Below, in pieces: positions 37,443-49,000 of a DNA stretch of 64,000 bases. The translations under genes and the position numbers were made by a program. The notes under the pieces are model-generated. The model had not been told where the DNA came from. It did not search any database and saw only the letters and a list, made by a program, of their open reading frames with translations. The DNA is from Cyanoderma ruficeps (lineage: Eukaryota; Chordata; Aves; Passeriformes; Timaliidae): contig VZDJ01000219.1 in the NCBI GenBank assembly GCA_008694505.1, forward strand, positions 2,458,526 to 2,522,525. The letters run 5' to 3'. Positions within the stretch are counted from its first letter, which is position 1, and every line of letters begins with the position of its first letter.

Positions 37443-40400
37443 TCTCAACTAATACCAGAGATTAATTTTAAATTTTCTGAACAAAACCACTGAAAAAGCC
37501 TTTAGCTGCATCCAAAAGGGAAGTCTCATAAAAAGTCCTGCACTTATTAGGTCAAAATATTAAAGAAATAAACTAGGAATTTGTTATTTCACCAATTAAA
37601 AATAATCAGCAAGCGATAGTTACACAGCCTAATAAAACACCTCATTTTTGCTGCTCATTATAAACATCTCTGTATTTCGCATACTTTGTACCATGAATTT
37701 ATTAAAAATACGTGAAAGCAGTAGGTTTCCCAAAAAGCCATGATCACCTTTAAATCAGTAACAAAGCAACTTCTCAGAAGTGATGGCAGGCATGAGCAGC
37801 GTTCACAAACTCTTAGCTCCCCTCCAATTAATTTTACACTCTAATTTTAAAGCTCTCACGCTCCTCTGAGGAGATAAAACCTCCCCCAGCCCGAGCATGA
37901 AGGTGCCATCGTTTTCCTCACTGCTGTTGGAAATATTGTACCACTGTTGTATGAAGGTGTAAAGGATTCAGGAAAAAGGCCAGTTTGTGGAATTCATTTT
38001 GTGCTTTCAGTGTATTTCATGCAACAGGGGCTGGGCTCCACTGCTGCATCCACAAACAGCCTCCCCACAGGTGCCCGCCCAGCGGGCTAAGGTGTCTGCA
38101 GGAACACAAACTGCACTGAGAGCAAGACAGTGAGACTCCTAATTTCAGAGATCCAGCTGTATTTTTGAGTCTTCATTACCTTTACAGAGAGTAAAGAGCA
38201 GCTCTAAGCCAGCCAGCAAGATAAAAGCCTCCTCTCTTCAGTTACAAGGAGATCTCTAAGAGGGATACCTGCTCTTTGCTTTATTATTTTGTGGGGTTTT
38301 TATGGGGAAGATAAGGAATACCGTAAGGAACATATTACAGGAATCAAATTTACTGAAATAGTTTAACTTTATGTATTGATGATCAAATATATTTTTGTTT
38401 GGCCTAAAATTTCCTCTGGGAAAAAAAAAAAAGGAAGACTATGTGATGTAAAGACATTTCTCCTAAATACATATTAAAGAAGAGCTTGCTACAGACAAAC
38501 AATAAATTCTGGGAATGCAATTCTCTAACAGCCTGGAGGAGATGGCTGTTTTAAACAAAACAGAGTGATTTAATGAGCCAGTGCTCATCTGGGAGGCTGA
38601 AGAATGCTGGCAATGTCCACCTCGGTAGCAACAACCGCACAGTCCAAATCTGTGCTTGCCCCAGTCTCCCTTTCCTGTTTAAAAATCCTTCTCAATTCAT
38701 CTGATGCCAGCAAGACCCTGTCAGATGTTGTTATGAATTGCATAAGATTAAAAAAAAATATTGAGAGGAAGGCTCTGCGTGGTGACAGAATGTGTTTTGA
38801 GTGTACAATGTCTCTTTTAAAAATTGCAGAACCATTGGGTTTTTACTAATGTGACCAATTTCTTAAAAAGTGCTTAATACTTCCTAAAAACCCCCTGCAA
38901 ATAAGAAACTAGGGCAGGCAGTAATATATTTTGATGTATATTTCACTCAGAAGAATCCCAAAGCCTGACACAAACACTACTGACCATGGCCTGCTGTAGA
39001 CTGGAGGATAATCACTGCTGCTAAAAGGAACTTGGTCCCACGTTCCCAATGGCAGGTTTCTAATAGAGTACGAGAAATCTGCCAAAGTCCTTTTAGGTGA
39101 TGGCAGACCTGACTAAAATGGTAATGGATTTTTGGCCAAGAAACTCAATATAAAGGCAAATAGAGGAGAGCCGTGTTAGTCAAACATAAGTTATTGGGCT
39201 GAGAACAGAGTAAATGGATGAAATGACAGGATGTGCTGGAGAGAAGGTCAGGTTACACAGTGTAATGATCCCCTTTGGCCCTCAGCAGGGGATTCTGTGA
39301 AACCCTGCTCCTGCTGCAGGTCTCTAATTCCTCTACCACTATTGATTTATTTGTAAGAGACCATACACAGTAATGATACCTGTGCGTGGTTACTGATAGC
39401 ATTTGGCCATGAATGATGTCAGTAAAAACGTGTTTTAGTAGAGTTATGACTTGCGTGTTTTTAATTTCGGCGAGATCAAGGCCTAAGGAGGAGAACAGGC
39501 GTATTAATTTCCTAATGGGAAAGCATAAAGTGCATTTTTGTTCCCTGTTTCCCACCACTGGTATTACCAGCGCAGCTTCTCTGTAGCAATAAAAGAGCTG
39601 GAACAGAGAAGTCCCAGGAGCTGTAACTGTAACATCAAAAACCTGTGGGTTTTTTCACTGGAGCTGGCTGTGCTGTATGCTGACATCCACATCACAACTC
39701 TCACTAAGGAGGGGCTCCTGATGTCACTGGGAATTTCCATAAGGAAAAGCCCATTAATGTGTTGACTCATGATGATTTACAGATGATCTCCATGCAAGTC
39801 AAATCTTTACAAAGAAATCAAGTGGTGTCATAAAGTAAAACCACAGTTCAGAGCTCACCTAGTCCTGATTCCTGACTTTGTAAAATGGACATTTACTGTG
39901 TACTACATAAAATGATACAGTTGGCTTTTTGCTTTCAAGCAACATTAAGAAAAAATGAAAACTAGTAAATTACAGTATAAATATCCTGGAGACCTACCTA
40001 TAAAATATTGGGGCCTAGCAGAGCCCACTGTTCCACACAGGTACATTTTATTTCATACACACATTACAAAATGGGTGTTTAAAGAAATCTGTGTCATACA
40101 AACTTGTAATATCAAATATTGATTTTTGATAGCACAATACAACTCAAAATCCATCTAAATATACAGAAGGGAAAATCTTGCATTATATATATATAAATAT
40201 ATAATAGACAATATACAATATAAATATTACGTATATCCTTCTGCTCTTACTAATATTTTGGATGTTGAGTCTTGAAAGCTTTTCCTCATTATCCAATTTT
40301 CAAAATAAAATTTTGAAAGAGACCTGAAGTGTTCATCAGTATACAATAGTTATTTGTATGACATTTCCTACTTTCTTCTAGAATTAAACACATTATGTTG

Positions 40401-41326
40401 ATATTTGGGGAAAAAAAAAAGCCTTCAAATATGTCCCAGAAAGCACACCAGCCCCTTAGTGAAATAAGTCAGGAAAACTGGCTTTACTTTCTAAAGACTT
40501 ATGGTGTCCTATAACAAATATCCATGTTCAATTGTATTAATGTCATTATTTGAGCCAGAAATATTGCTTTAGCAGGCAATCTGTCCAATGACATTTGCAA
40601 ACATCCCATAAAGGGGATTTTGGTTAAAATAAAGTGTTTGCTATACGTATTTTATTGCTACTCTATCAGTTTCTGGTTTGCTATTATTAAAAAGGTATTT
40701 GCTTTGCTTAATCTTTGCCTATTTGCTGTTCATTAGTCAATAACAAATTGGAGTCATGTGATAATGTCAAAGCTGGCTGACAGGATAAGTAAAATTATAT
40801 AAATGACCACTGAGGCATGAATTGTAAATAACTGTAAAACATAAATACACAGTTAACGTATGAATATAGGTTACATTTGTGTCAAAATGCACCAAAAGAC
40901 TCACACCAGACTCAGTGAAACCAAAACCTAGGAATTTTAGTTTACCAATATGTTGCCTCAACAAAAAGTACAATTTAAAAATAGTTATTTTCTGTTGGCA
41001 TATTCTAAATATTACAGTAAAAACAACTCAAATATTCTAACATTCAGTGAATGGACTAAGCCATGTTTCCAAGTGACTGGTCAATACCCTGTCATTCTGT
41101 TCACTTGGCATTTCCAAAGGGTTGCTCAGATATTTTATTCATATGCTGAAAGTTGCAAGTGGCAACCATTTGCCTGGATAAAATCCTACAGATTAAAAAA
41201 ACGTACAGATTTACAGGTTTAGTTTCACAGTTTAATAAGTTTTACAATTACACTAGCAATGAAAATAGGCAAGGTAAGTCTTGCTTCTGAAATAGTAGCT
41301 TCAGTTACACCAGCAAACATTTAAGA
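37443..41326. other. AT-rich non-coding DNA, no gene recognised
   Basis: Unique-looking sequence with an A run near 38,420 and a TA-rich patch at 40,185-40,212. The part at 39,380-39,560 is richer in CpG than its surroundings (GTGCGTGG, AACGTG, TTGCGTG, TCGGCGAG) and could be a conserved regulatory element. This cannot be confirmed from one sequence. Confidence 0.5.
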
Positions 41327-41445
41327 AGTTGAGGAGTGTTCCAGAAGCTTTAGAGAAGTCCAGATAAATATAATTCGTATATATCTGTAAATATCATCTG
41401 GAGCCCTTCCCTTGTCCACTGTTGTACTCAATCAATCACCCTAGG
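41327..41445 (-). mobile_element. CR1 LINE ORF2 fragment (reverse transcriptase motif)
   Basis: Read on the minus strand, this segment contains GTGGACAAGGGAAGGGCT followed by a frame reading IYLDFSKASGTLL. In CR1 reverse transcriptases the matching piece is VDxGRAVDVVYLDFSKAFD, the palm-domain motif A with a catalytic Asp. The Asp of YLDF is present here. The second Asp-containing part is altered (FD to SG), and the linker between the two blocks has expanded with AT-rich sequence. It is a dead, isolated fragment: no 3' end of the element follows it. Confidence 0.75.
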
Positions 41446-41834
41446 ACAGAAGCTCAGGGCAATTCTTCTGAACTTTATGAAGGGATAATTAGTTTGGAAT
41501 TCTGACGTCGTTCCCTGCATTCCTGTCTCTCAGTAGGTAGATGAAAGGACAGCAAGAGCTGCTTTTCTAAGAGAAATCCCTCAGCCCCACTGAGCCCAGT
41601 GCCTGCACAGACCCTGTCCTGCTCTCGGGCACAAGTTGCACTTCAGGGGTGCCCACAAACCACCAGCTCTGCCCTCTGTGTGTTTCTGTATGTGCTGCAG
41701 GTTTCTAAAGCAAGAACCTTGGTGCTGATTTGGATTAGTGCTTTCTTCCAGCATGTTCAGCTGTGCCTGTAATACTTCATGGCTGGCACATGTGAAAGCA
41801 CAGGAGGAGAACTGTGGACTTGATATTTTCTGAG

Positions 41835-41860
41835 CTTGAGAAGAGCTAGCTCTTCTCAAG
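41835..41860. repeat. perfect 26-bp palindrome
   Basis: Two 13-nt arms, CTTGAGAAGAGCT and AGCTCTTCTCAAG, meet with no spacer, so the sequence equals its own reverse complement. The symmetry stops at both edges. It could extrude as a cruciform or be read as a hairpin in RNA. No element boundary was recognised that would explain it. Confidence 0.92.
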
Positions 41861-41924
41861 AGAAACTTTTCAACACTTTTCTTTTTTCCAAAACAACCTT
41901 GTGTAAACAATATTCCTTTCCCAT

Positions 41925-42112
41925 AACAACAGGAGTTGTTTGCTATTTCTGTTCCTCAGCCAATGGGAGAGGTGTCAGCCCTATGGACCAATAATGTGCA
42001 TTCAGAGCAGCATGTTATAAAAGGGCTGAATGAATTGTAAATAAAACCTTCTGATTTCTGCTGCCTTCTGACTGCAGTCAAGCACCTTTATTTTGTGTCC
42101 TATTGCGACAGA
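41925..42112 (+). mobile_element. candidate LTR-type promoter block
   Basis: The order is that of a retroviral LTR: CCAAT at 41,960 (CAGCCAATGGGAG) and again at 41,988, TATAAAAG at 42,016-42,023, a polyadenylation signal AATAAA at 42,040-42,045, then a T/GT-rich stretch (TTTATTTTGTGTCC) and an end ATTGCGACA. No matching terminal repeats, target duplication or internal region were found, so the edges are approximate. Alternative: an ordinary TATA promoter or a chance cluster. Confidence 0.45.
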
Positions 42113-44902
42113 TAACTGGAGGCGAGGGCAAAAATGAAAAGCACATCTGATACCCTGAGGCATCCTTTGCCCAGGCACTGCTGGCACATGGTGGCCCTCG
42201 GTGGCCTCTACAGGCTGTTTCTCTGAAGTCTTGCACCAGGAAGATTTTCACTGCAAGTTTTTCCAGGAATGTTATTCAGAGATTGTAGATACTTCACTGA
42301 ATTTCATATTAACAAGCTATGATGTTAAATAAAGTTCTGAAAATCTTAATCAAAGTTATGAGTATCAACAAGAAGCAAAGTAGCTGATAGATTAGCTGCT
42401 GAACAAAAGTTTTCTCTGATTAATTATATTATGGTGTGCTAATTTAGTTTCCTCAATCTGAAACTTCAAATATCTATACTAATTAGTTGCCAACCTACAA
42501 TATAATAAATGAGATAATGAAATAAAGATGTTTTAAATATCCATTTCTATTACATGCACAATTTGAAGCATGTTAACAGACAAGATGAATTCTGATTATT
42601 TTTTCTTAAGGATATATTAGCATATCATTATGTACATGAATGCCAAATACTCACTTTCCCACAAGAATAATGTTCAATTACTAGATCCACAAGAATTTGA
42701 AAATAAAGCAAAATACTGCACATTAGATGAAGGCTGGCATGGGTTAAGTTTACAGAGACATCACACCTTTCTCCATCACATTTTCACCTGCTCATGTGAT
42801 GCACAGTTTTGCTTTGATGGAAAATTCCTTTGGGTCTTCTTGGTGTAAAGCTGTTGGTGCTCGCAGCAAAATTTGAAGAGGAAGTGGTGAACAGAGAATG
42901 TTTTCACTCGGTTGTTAAACCAGAGAAATATCCACAGCATTTTTCACAGTTCATGAAAGGGACCATCAATTTCTGTTAGCTTTGTTCAATTTGGGAACAA
43001 GTTATACAAGCTCATTTTCTTCTATGAATTTGGTTAAGGGAGAAAACAAAGAGTTCTTTTCTGAATTTGTTTTAGAAAACGGAGCCCTTAGGTTCCAAAT
43101 TTAGACTGAAGGAATTGTAATATTCCCCATGGAAACTGAAGAAACTCTTAAGGAGCCTTAGACCGAGGCAGTATTATTTATTTTCCTGAAAGCAGCGATG
43201 ACAGTCAAAGCACGAGCAGTGTGGCTTGTTTTATATATCAACCTTGCATGTTTTCCTGTCAGCTTTGTAGTTTGTCATCCACAGCTTTGCCTCCAAATAG
43301 CATGAACTTTGAGGACAGCAGGCTGAAATGAAAGACTCACTGCCTCCTATAGAGAAGAAGCAAGGCCATCAAGGAATATCTGTTTATTCCACTTTATGTA
43401 GCCTAAATTGTGGAAAAATATTTTATTACTAGTAGAAACATAAGACAACTCTGTTAATGGCAGTATAATTTGTTGTTACTATTTGGAGTGAATCTGTGAG
43501 TAATCTAGCTCCTATGACAGATGAAATCATAAAAGAAAATACTAAATGCAAAATCTGGTACACAAAAGCAAAGAATGAGCTGGAACAGCTGCAATAGCTT
43601 ATTATAAATACTTGTCAAAATTGTTCAGCTCGAGCAGTGTGTGCCAGCTGGAGTGCAGTTGTTGTGAGAGGGAGGTGAGCTATCCTTCCTCTCCAGGAAT
43701 GAAGGAGATGCAGGGAATGCAGGGAATGCAGGCATGCAGGAGATGCCCTGGTATTTCAGGGCAGTGTTTGACTGCTGGAAGGACTCTTACAGACAGAAAT
43801 GTCCCATCACTTCAGGCAGTGCTGCCAGAGCAGCTCCTGCCCAGGCTGGAGCACACAGCTGAATTTCAGCCTTCTACCACTGCAATCCTATAACTTTATC
43901 AGTTCTTGGGGTTGTTTTCCCTCCTACAGGTGCGAGCTGCAGAGGTGTGGGCAGTGCTACTGTCCATGTACAACCTGCAGAGATTTCTCATTCTGCCAGG
44001 GATTCAGTGGCTGGGAATTGTGCCTGCCCTGAGCAGCTGCATTTGTGACAAGACACATCCCTTTACATCCCATTCACAACCCACCCTGTCAGGTTAGCAT
44101 GGAGAACGTTAGTTTGCAAGGTGATAAAGATTCTATCATGTGAATTGGAAAGGAGATACAAACATCCACCAATGTTTTAAATATGTGCAAAAGGGCTTTT
44201 TCATTAATTAAAACTGACATGCACTGAGTTTATTAGTCTGAAGTTCTACAGCATGTCAGCATTGCGTTAGAGTCATTATAAACATGCTGGAAACAGCATG
44301 AGGCTAAGTTCACACAGACTTGCAGTTATACTGGTCAAACAGCACTAATCAAACTGCTTTATTTGATGTTTGATCTAAAGCCCACGAGAGTCTGGCTATT
44401 GCATTCAGTGGGCATGGAGTTCAACCCTTGATGAAACAGTACTTGATCCTTGTATAATTCCATTACTTATGTTACTTGCTGAATATATTATTTCTTAGAT
44501 AATTCTTTACAAGTAACTACCAATAGTTAAAACGCTTAAAAAACTCAGACCACTTATTCTTGTCATTTTACTTTTCAACTCCTTCAAATCCTGTTTATTA
44601 CTGCCTCTCTTCTTACCTAGTGTCAGGGGAGAAAAGGGGTTTTTCAGTAACGAGAAACATTTAGATACCACTGAAAGACTTCTGCATGCTCTTAGCTACA
44701 AAGCATCACGTCCCTTATGTTCAATTTAGAAATGCTCTTTTAGCCACTGGTGTTTTATTAAATTAACTGCTGCAGTGTGGCCATATTTTACTGGGAGTTG
44801 CAGGTACCCAACACAGCCATGCATATCAGCATAAGGGTGGCACCTGCTCTTTTCACTACATTTCCTGATGTCTGGTCAGTTTGATCATTGTCATCACAGT
44901 CA
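42113..44902. other. non-coding DNA, no gene recognised
   Basis: Unique-looking sequence. A small tandem of ATGCAGGGA-like units is at 43,704-43,746. Open frames near 43,612-44,097 overlap that tandem and have no recognisable domain. Confidence 0.5.
43704..43746. repeat. short tandem of GAATGCAGG units
   Basis: GAGATGCAGG, GAATGCAGG, GAATGCAGG, CATGCAGG and GAGATGCC in succession, about 8-10 bp each. Confidence 0.8.
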
Positions 44903-44951
44903 CACAGAATCAGAGACTGGCTGAGGCTGGCAGGACCTCACAATCTGAAGC
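44903..44951 (-). mobile_element. CR1 LINE, 3' tip (left part of a split copy)
   Basis: CACAGAATCAGAGACTGGCT, then GAGGCTGGCAGGACCTCACA: the reverse complement of a CR1 3' terminus. The copy is interrupted after about 49 bp by an LTR, and its next part resumes at 45,179. Confidence 0.8.
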
Positions 44952-45178
44952 TGTAATTGGACAATTAAACCCCAATATGCAAATGGACCAAAACTTTTAG
45001 AAATGTAAGACCTCATGACCAGTTGTCCATTTTGTGACCATTCTAAGCCTACCTTGGGTGTAGCCCTGGTCAGGCTCTTGTCCGGCCCAAGGTGTATCCT
45101 AAAGGCCCTTCAGTAAATATCTGCTTTATTCTCCAGCTCTGTCCAGGCTCTGTTTCAGGTCAGCCTTCCAAGGCATCA
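44952..45178 (+). mobile_element. solo LTR, avian ERVL-like, inside CR1
   Basis: A 227-bp block that begins TGTAATTGGACAATTAAACC and ends CAGCCTTCCAAGGCATCA, so it has the TG...CA ends of an LTR. Before the end there is an AGTAAATATCTGCTTTATTC-type polyadenylation region followed by CTCTGTCCAGGCTCTG. This pattern resembles songbird endogenous-retrovirus solo LTRs, from memory of the family. CR1 sequence lies on both sides in the correct order, which is strong evidence of insertion. A clean 4-6 bp target duplication was not obvious: GCAGGACCTC on the left and GCAGGAACCTC on the right may be its diverged remains. Confidence 0.65.
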
Positions 45179-45300
45179 GCAGGAACCTCTGTGGATTATC
45201 TTGTCCCTGCCCAGGCAGGGCCACCTCAGGCCTGCTGCCCAGGACCATGCCCAGACAACTCCTGAATGTCTCCAGGACTGGCCACCCCAGAACCTGCAGG
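45179..45300 (-). mobile_element. CR1 LINE, middle part of split copy
   Basis: CCAGGCAGGGCCACCTCAGG, then CTGCCCAGGACCATGCCCAG and GAATGTCTCCAGGACTGGCC: the CR1 antisense order expected next after the 3' tip at 44,903-44,951. It is then replaced by the 40-bp tandem array. Confidence 0.8.
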
Positions 45301-45719
45301 GACCCTGCCTCAGGGCTCAGTGACATCACAGGACAGGACAGACCCTGCTCCAGGGCTGTCACACTCCCAGGACAAGCACAGACCCTGCTCCAGGGCTGTC
45401 ACACTCCCAGGACAAACACAGACCCTGCTCCAGGGCTGTCACACTCCCAGGACAAACACAGACCCTGCTCCAGGGCTGTCCCTTTCCCAGGACAAACACA
45501 GACCCTGCTCCAGGGCTGTCCCACTCCCAGGACAAACACAGACCCTGCTCCAGGGCTGTCCCTTTCCCAGGACAAGCACAGAGCCTGCTCCAGGGCTGTC
45601 CCTTTCCCAGGACAAGCACAGAGCCTGCTCCAGGGCTGTCCCTTTCCCAGGACAAACACAGACCCTGCTCCAGGGCTGAGGTTGGCAGGACCTAACACTC
45701 CCAGGACAGCACAGACCCT
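45301..45719. repeat. 40-bp minisatellite, about 10 copies, inside CR1
   Basis: Units of 40 bp, GACCCTGCTCCAGGGCTGTC followed by ACACTCCCAGGACAAACACA. A degenerate first copy is at 45,301. Regular copies start at 45,341, 45,381, 45,421, 45,461, 45,501, 45,541, 45,581 and 45,621, with a partial at 45,661 and a ragged end to about 45,719. Two unit types (CACACTCCC and CCCTTTCCC in the middle) alternate in blocks, suggesting expansion by repeated duplication. All frames on both strands are open across it, which explains the 98-188-codon frames here. Confidence 0.95.
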
Positions 45720-46006
45720 CTTGCGTTTCACTTTGTGCCCGTTCCCTCTGGGTCTGGCACTGGAGGATCACTGAAGGAAGCCTGGCTCCATCTTCCTCAC
45801 AGCCTCCCTTGTGGAATTCCCACACATTCCTGAGAGCCCCAGCATTCCCTTGGACAGGCTGGATGGCTGAACAGTCCCAGCTCTCCTGTGGAGATGATTC
45901 AGGCCCTTCGGCACCTCTGTGGCCCTTTGCTGGACCCTCTCCAATACCTCCAGATCTCTTTTGTACTGGGGAGCCCAGAACTGGCCACAGTGCTCCAGTT
46001 ACCACA
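45700..46006 (-). mobile_element. CR1 LINE, upstream part of split copy
   Basis: Antisense CR1 continues beyond the minisatellite: CGTTTCACTTTGTGCCCGTT, CCCTCTGGGTCTGGCACTGG, GAAGCCTGGCTCCATCTTCC, TGAACAGTCCCAGCTCTC, GTGGCCCTTTGCTGGACC, TGTACTGGGGAGCCCAGAAC and TGGCCACAGTGCTCCAG. The order matches the other parts, so 44,903-46,006 is one CR1 copy carrying an LTR and a minisatellite. The element is 5'-truncated near 46,006. Confidence 0.9.
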
Positions 46007-49000
46007 AGGATAACATTTACTCACAATAGTACTGAAATTAAAGCATGCTGTTACTGAATTATGAGAACTTAGAACTAAAAACAATTAGGAAAATTGGAGT
46101 AAAATGTTTGTACATACAGGCACAAAGGGAATGAGATTTCAGGTGCATAACTGAGTAGATGAATACAGAGAACCTTTTGCATGCTGAAGAATAGAATAGT
46201 AAGCATATCTGTGGTAGAGAGGATGAAACATGGCAAACCATCTATAAGTATCTATTTTCCTTGAAAAATGCCTAATTATTCAGCAGAGTAATTTAATGTT
46301 CTGTATTAAGCTAAGAGGCACACAAATTAAAATACCCACCTCAATGGGCTCTGCTCAGTATTCCCTGGTCGCTCCCACCAAAACATTCACAAACCTCAGC
46401 AGAGAATTTTCCTGAGATCAGCTAGTAATGTTTTGTACCCAGCATGAGCCCTTAAATCTCTAAAGTTGATTTTTCTACCAAACCACAAAACTGTCCTTCT
46501 ATCCTTCTGTTAAGAATCCTATCTGTCCATGTACTTTACCTCTTACATATACCAAGATATAACTCAATTAAAGCTAAAGAATAAAAATATCACAGTTTAG
46601 GGCAAAGAAAAAAAAAACAAACCAAAAAACCCCCATGAAGTCTTTATTAAACACACCCAAATAAAGCCAATGAGAAGTGCATATATTCCAGGTGAAATAG
46701 GGGCCTTGAATTGGAAGCCCATGGAAACACTTGAAAAACAGCTGATCACAGCCATAAAACCAGAGAAAAACACTTCCAGGTAAACCAGCAAGCCTGTAAG
46801 GGAAAGAGGGGATCTACTGAATGAAAGCAACTGTGTAGAAAAGTGGCATTGCAGAACAGTTAAATGACAACTCTGTAAAGCTTGACCTAAGATATATATA
46901 TTAAAAACAAAAAAGCAAACCTCAAAAGCTAATGGTCCATAGTGCTTGAAGCCAAGCAGGATGAAATCAAGTAAAGGGATGAAACAAGGGTCAATGATAA
47001 ATTATTGTGTGGTATTAATTTTAGCAAAATAAAGACCAGGAGGATTTAGCCACACTAGAAAATCGTGTACTGATTAACAGTAAATTGATAACTACCGTAA
47101 CTTGGAAGTTAACAGTGCTGAATAATAATGAACTTTAAAAGTAAGTAGCTGAAGTTCTCACAAGGTATTCCATTTATTTTTATATCAGAGTGAAATGGAG
47201 AGGGCAAAAATGTTCCTTTTAAAGTAAGACAAGCAAAGTCTACATCAATATCAGATAACCCAAACAGAGCACTTGAAGGACATTTATTCATCAAGCACCA
47301 AAACAATGCTCTGAGAGGGTCAAACATCTTTAATCTCCAATTTACTGTATGAAATGAAGAAGCACTGAATTGGAACATGCAGAGATCACATTCCACATAC
47401 TCTAACACATTACGTGCCAGTGGAATTAGCTATGAATCTGCCCTAGAAAAATATTATGTGTGTTTTAAATTTCACAATATCTAATAATTTCAGTGTAATT
47501 AATATTTTCATCCTAATCCTTTTTTTTTCCTTGCCTAAGATCAGCTTCTGCTTGAATATACTAGAAAATGGATCTTAATGACTATGTGATTTTGACCACA
47601 ACTGAGATTATTTGGCAATGCCACCCCTATCATGGGACAAGGAGAAGGGAGGGTTGTTAGAAGCCACACTTTTCTCCTAAGCCTTTTCTGTTTTGTGTGT
47701 GTCTGTAACAATGTTTTCATGTGTTTGTCCAAAAAATGCAGCAACACCTTCCAGCCCTTCCTTTCATGGTGGAATCTGATCATACTTCACATGCTTTGGG
47801 TCTCCCATCTGGAGCAGTATGTGCAATAGTGCTTTCTGCCTAAAAGCTGGATTCAGGGAAGGACTTCCACCTGATTTGTAAAGATTTCACTGGACAGGAG
47901 GGCCAGGTTTTGATGTGAGCCTGTTTAACTTGGTCCTCAGCGTGCTTTTGGCCCAGGTCAGCACCTTGCAGGCAGCCCCTGCACACAGGGGAGGTGACAG
48001 GGGAGGTGACAGCCCTGGGCAGAGCCAGCTCCCAGCCTGCCTGCTTTGGCTCTAAATAAATCTATCCCTGCCTGAGAATGGGGCCATGGGGGCTCATCCC
48101 ATTCCTCCACCCTACAGATCCCTCTCCTCACTGCATTTATACCCAGTAACCATTTAACACAAAGCACAGTGCAGAGACTTGAAAGCTGAAAGGCTTCCTG
48201 TGCTACAGACCATGATAGTCCTGGTACTTTTTCTCACCTGTGGAATAAAGCTTGAATCCCCTTTGACATCATGGCAGAACTTCAGCTGGAGTGCAAGAGT
48301 AACTTGAGTGAAAAGACCGTGAACTCAGGCTCTCCGTTTCCTCTGGTTTTAGCAGATGAAACAGATGAAGGTATTGTTGTAGTCATGATAATACAAGCAA
48401 AACTTTCAGGAAAAGTTATTATCTTTCTAAGGCTAACTGAGGCAGTGACACCAAGCCCCCCCTGTTTTCAGGTCTGGAGATTTCTTGGTGGGCAGGATGG
48501 GCATTGTACTGATACCATTGCCTTCCAGTGGGCTCCAGATTGATGTGGGGGAGCTGCCAGAGCATCCACCAAAGGCAGGGCTAGCAAGGCAGACAGATCA
48601 GCCCCAAATCATAATGTCATTTCCACTTCCAAATCACTGTACACCATCATCTCTAATCACCTCCAGGCCAGTGAGGAGCATGCATTAAGCCCACTTATGC
48701 AGACTGTGTTAATTATTCTTACTCATCACACTGCAAGGTTACATGAGATATATGGATCCATGTAGGGCAAAGCTTCACATCAAGGCACAAGCATTCATTT
48801 GACAGTTGCAAGGTCTTGTTTGTTTGTTTACTTTTAAAATGTTTGATGTGAGGGTAATTTAAATATAATCTTTTAGCTTCACAGCATGCTATCCTAACAA
48901 GCCTGGGGAAATGCAGCCCTGTCCAGGGAGCTCTCTCCAGCCCATCCTGAGGGTAACAAATACACTTTCACTTGGCCAAGACCCACGTGTCTGGGAGCTG

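Noticed and set aside
45247..46005. 98-188-codon frames on both strands
   Set aside because: They are translations of the 40-bp minisatellite and antisense CR1 sequence.
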